A stretch of DNA of 64,000 nt from NCBI RefSeq assembly GCF_964204645.1, contig NC_134027.1, forward strand, positions 13,692,485 through 13,756,484, given 5' to 3'. This document shows, piece by piece, positions 60,132 through 64,000 of the stretch. Every line of letters begins with the position of its first letter. Within the stretch, counting starts at the first letter, position 1. The position numbers and the translations under genes are program-made. The notes under the pieces were generated by a model. It did no database searches, was not told the DNA's origin, and saw only the letters and a program-made list of their open reading frames with translations. The DNA comes from Tubulanus polymorphus (lineage: Eukaryota; Nemertea; Palaeonemertea; Tubulaniformes; Tubulanidae).

Positions 60132-61369
60132 AATGATGAAATTCAACAGTTTATTTGCCCTAAGCATTTTAACAAAAAATTCTGTCAAAAATTTTACATT
60201 GGCTAAATATTGGCTGTACATTGGCAAATATGCCGATGAAATGCCACAGAGCCAATGTTGGGCCGATATAGGGCCAACCAAAAATGTTGTGTGGGACTGC
60301 ATGTGCGATATAATCAGGGGCAGAAAGGCACAATTTTTAGATTTAGACTTAGATCTTTGATTTTGCTTAAACTAGGTTCGATGAACTTCTACAGAATGTC
60401 TCGGAAAATGTGTTACCGAAGCTTTAAGATTATATATTTATTAACTATAATTGAAATTTTTAAAGGTAAGGTTGTATAACCTGGAAGATTACTCAGTGTT
60501 TGTTGGATGTTTCCTCGTAGATGGAATATTAAAATGCTGTCATCAGTCATACATGCTATCATCAGTCATGCAAAACCAAAAATAAGAAATCAGGATTGTT
60601 ACATTGTCAGTGTTTTCCATTAGAGGGTTTTTAAGGGCCGGCACGCCCCTTCAATTTTCATGTTCGCCCCTGTAAAAGTCCTTCACCCGCTCAGGTAGGT
60701 ATGTCTATGAATATCTTGGGATTTCCTGGCGTGTTAAAAATCTTAAAAAATCAATGCGCGGAAAGGTCATGACGAGTTAAAAATTGCTGCACTCAGCCGC
60801 TGAATGAACTAAACCAATGGCCTCAATTTTACAAGTCTCAATGCCCATAGAAAAACTTTTATTATGATTACCAAAATATTTTTCAAACATTAGGTTACCA
60901 AATGTAAATGAATAAATGCTTGCTGAGATATATTGACAAATCTAGTTATATGAATGGAAGAACATCGAACTATTTTACGCTTGTAGGACTACCAATCCCC
61001 ATCAGAAAATTGCTTCAAGGAAACTGCCGACGATCGCTTTCTAGCCAAAGGCTATAAAAATTACTGTGCTTAGTCTAGTTGATTATGACCCAAAATGCTA
61101 GGAAAACGCATCTGAGTACCTACAAAAAGTAAAGTTCCGATAAGTATGTACCGTCCCTGCGAATTTTCTTACAATGGAGAACACTGCTAATGTATTCAAT
61201 TACTGCTGTGAGGTGATGAAAACACCGTAACAAAATCATTCAAATTTGATTATTGTTAGTAATTATTTCACATATCCGCCATAGGTATTGTTTCATTTTA
61301 ATAACCGGTGATTGTTTTGATTGACATTGATGTGTTAACGAACATTCACTAACACAAGGCCTCCACGTG

Positions 61370-62015
61370 CGTGCGGAGTGCTAATCATTTAGACTGTTGC
61401 ACACACAAACACACACGCTCGTACAGTATACACTGCTATACACTGCTTGGCGCGTGCACGTTTGACATGAAAATAGGCTGAATAATCGTAGCGGAAGATG
61501 AGCGGCCGCTGTGTTTTCTGTTTGATAGTATTTGTAATAAATTGTAATTTCTTGTGACCTGCTAATACTAAGCAGCAAACTATAGGTATAGGACAAGGTC
61601 TGAATATTGTAGTAGTAAATTCCAGGATTTAAAACCATCTATAAATACGCCGATTTCTTACTGTACCATTATTTTAGCATCCGCAGCCATACATTGGAAG
61701 AGGTTTCCAAGACTAAATATTCAGCCACCCTCTGATATGTGACACCATATGAATTTTATTTGAATATTTTTTCATATTGTGAAAAATTTTGTTTTGAAAA
61801 TATAGAATAGCTTCCCTGCCGCGCCTACCTGTACCCTACGAAATTTTGGACGTGGACCGTAAACAAATGTATATCTTGGTCTTATTTGACTACAAAATGA
61901 TTCTTTAAGAAAGTAAAATACAATATTTAAACTTGTAGAACTTTGAAGTCACGAGTTAAAAACACTTTTCAAGCAATGCCCTTACTCCAAACAACCTCTA
62001 GCTTTCAAGGCAATC
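61370..62015 (+). repeat. Second copy of the 14566-15200 repeat
   Basis: Same block order as the first copy, with CACACACAAACACAC and GCGTGCACGTTTGACATG at the start and ACTCCAAACAACCTCTAGCT at the end. It directly precedes the duplicated CELSR exon fragment. Confidence 0.75.
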
Positions 62016-62126
62016 ATTTCGTCAATACTAGACAAAATCACAGGACCTGTCCTCCAGATAAATACACTTAGTTTAATAACATGAGGATTCCATGTGTCAG
62101 TGTGGAATACGTGCAATGCGGATTCT

Positions 62127-62299
62127 ATCCAGAATTTATATCGGACTTTACAGTTCCAAACCATGGATATGACTCTTCACTTTTTCATGATAAATCATTG
62201 CCCATTGGTGGTAAGAATTTAGTCCATTTCCTAGCTGAAAATAGATGAATTATATTAGAATATTAGCCCAATAGATAAGAATTCGATGTCTCTAAAAGA
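62127..62299 (+). pseudogene. Partial duplicate of CELSR tail exon and its donor
   Basis: 62127-62299 matches 58084-58258, spanning the last 84 bases of the exon, its donor GGTGGTAAGA and about 90 bases of intron, with only a few differences. The upstream exon part and acceptor are absent. A chance AG at 62131-62132 would give a 78-nt exon (62133-62210) that enters and leaves in phase 1, compatible with the exon ending at 58838. The pyrimidine tract is poor, so I list it as a pseudo-exon. Confidence 0.8.
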
Positions 62300-63500
62300 T
62301 TTTGATATGCGGATTCTATTGTGCAGATATCTCATATCCATATGCGGTTACAATTTGGATACTATGTCTAAATAACTGCATGTTGATTTGAGACGCATAT
62401 GCTGTCCTTCCGTATTCGATATGTTTTCATAACAAATCCGATTTGCAGATATAATATCTTTTCACGCAGTGTTTGTTGGGTAGTTATGGGCTTTCAAAGA
62501 CGAAACCCCTCAAAATCTTGGTTATGTATAATTTGGGTTGACCCGATTTGACCTCCTTCATCATATTGTTAAATATGTTAATTAGGTGGATCAGCAGGTG
62601 CGCATTATTTCACTAATGAAAATGGCGGCACAATTAATTAGGTTGATATACATCATTTCTGGCGCAAATACTGATACTCGAGGTGTATGATATAACTATT
62701 TATTGCGTGCGATGTTTTAAATGATTCATCTAATTATGAAATCCTGTGCATAAGGTAACGTTGCATCAAGATATATGATGAAAATGTGGTTTCAAAATGC
62801 GGTTATTTGGTTATTTACCTCTGTGTTCCCCACAGGACGGCTGATTCATTGACGATAGCATCAAATTCTTAAAGAGGAGTCTGATATATATACACGACTG
62901 GAATACTTGTTTTATCATTACTAATTCATGTCCTTATATTGACGTTCGCATTAGCGATCCGTTTTGGAGCCTGATTATTTGTATCAGTTTGTTAATTGCA
63001 GCACAGTGATGAGCGTTCACGTTGAAAACAGTTGTGTATAGGTGGGTAGGCAATATTGCCTTATACACTCGCGTTCATTGCATGTATGTATGAGTTATAG
63101 ATAACGCGCCACGGTGGTGGTACCGCGTAACAATGTTTAGTGTGAGTGAAGATGTATGCTTGCTGACCTACTAAAAGCAATCCTATCATGAAATCTTTAA
63201 AATCCATGTCAGTCGATAAACTTTATTTCGTCAGTAACCGGCACTGGCCTAAAATTTGCGGTACTTGGAAGATTCTGTCCTGATTGGTTCGTATGATCAT
63301 GAAAAACCTCCGATGACACCCACGCTCTCACCAAGTTTGTACCGTATTTTAACGGGTCACTCATAATTTTAGTTATTTTACGACATTTTAAGGATGTATT
63401 AAATTTATGAACATTTGTTGAGACAAAAATTTCCATAATTAATTTTTCAAATATTTCATTCTCGTTAAAAGTCAGTTATCATTAAAAGTTCACATCTTTG
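62300..63500. other. Intron or downstream stretch, no recognised gene
   Basis: Only the short repeat near 63455-63495 (GTTAAAAGTCAGTTATCATT, shared with 40935) is recognised. No CELSR exon with clear similarity was seen. Confidence 0.5.
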
Positions 63501-63509
63501 TAACCGATT

Positions 63510-63645
63510 TCAGTGTGTAAAATATGGAGATAAGACGTCCAATAGAATGAAAATGATATGTGGAGTCCCACAAGGATCGATCTTGGGTCCTCTACTCTTT
63601 ATATTGTACATTAACGACTGCCCCAATGCGTCAGCTATATTTCCG
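63510..63645 (+). pseudogene. LINE reverse transcriptase scrap
   Basis: Encodes MKMICGVPQGSILGPLLFIL followed by YINDCPNASAIF, the motif B region (VPQGSILGPLLFxxYINDxP) of Jockey/CR1-type reverse transcriptases. The rest of the domain is absent on both sides. 63646-64000 has a TTGAATTGAATTGAATT tract near 63940 and nothing else recognised. Confidence 0.88.
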
Positions 63646-64000
63646 TCGAGGACTGTACCCTTTCCTATGGTTTGTGCCAATATTTTCTAAATTTGGATTG
63701 ATCGCCAATGGTTTTTCTATACGACCCGGCCCTGCGGTATTGCATTTAGCCACCGGCGAAATCCGCCATCATTTTTCTTGGCGTTCTAGCAGTAGAACGC
63801 GTTGGATTTTTTCGCCGTAAAAATCTGGGAATTAGGATATTAGGGAGTTTTCACTCTCATAACGGTGAGTCCGTTCGGTTTGGGGGTTATCCCTGGTTTC
63901 TATTTTTCCGTAAGAATTTTATTTACAAATATAATTTGATTGAATTGAATTGAATTTATTATTGTGACAGAATAATAATGCCACCCCCTCCTAAGGGTCA

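Noticed and set aside
60390-60480. CELSR C-terminal exon after TTCTACAG
   Set aside because: The sequence does not match the family tail and lacks a suitable phase-1 frame.

Overview
This is an AT-rich animal genomic window, most likely from an aquatic invertebrate. Three things point that way: exons with GT/AG introns, a dense mix of Penelope-like, BEL/Pao, LINE, piggyBac and Harbinger-type elements, and many short DNA repeats typical of marine invertebrate genomes. There is nothing prokaryotic in it. I cannot name the species.

The only host gene I can support is the 3' half of a CELSR/Flamingo (seven-pass cadherin, adhesion GPCR) gene on the + strand. Eleven coding exons lie between 735 and 58838. 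Their splice phases agree at every junction and give 1,809 coding bases. They cover the end of the GAIN domain, the GPS motif, all seven membrane helices and part of the acidic cytoplasmic tail. The gene begins upstream of the window, and its last exon(s) lie downstream or were not recognised. Everything from 735 to 58838 that is not an exon is CELSR intron, so the mobile elements there are intronic passengers.

Region by region: 1-6.5 kb holds a SINE-like copy, two short inverted-repeat elements and a 145-bp-period tandem array. 8-10.6 kb holds a Penelope remnant and a hairpin-ended repeat. 12.4-14.6 kb holds a minus-strand BEL/Pao fragment and a LINE tail. 15.3-18.1 kb holds Penelope termini, one split by a hairpin-ended element. 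20.6-27.0 kb is a Harbinger/ISL2EU-like transposon with long inverted repeats, into which a Penelope element and a piggyBac-type MITE have inserted. 28.9-38.4 kb holds LINE fragments and a broken + strand BEL/Pao split by a hairpin-ended element. 38.7-40.3 kb is a foldback pair of Penelope ends, again split by a hairpin-ended element. 41.5-48.6 kb is a nested pair of unrecognised inverted-repeat elements, the inner one bordered by arrays of a CACGTG palindrome. 49.8-57.8 kb is a three-level nest: a foldback element holding a nearly intact intron-containing piggyBac, which holds a head-to-head Penelope pair with an open 607-aa reverse transcriptase. 58.9-64 kb holds short MITEs, a partial copy of a CELSR exon and a LINE fragment.

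The most interesting signals are: (i) a set of repeat families that start with a T5 run and a hairpin and insert without target duplication, shown by three disrupted host elements; (ii) a hammerhead-like hairpin whose stem changes but still pairs across several Penelope ends; (iii) the CACGTG-bordered 5.5-kb element; and (iv) a duplicated CELSR exon fragment that is still phase-compatible.
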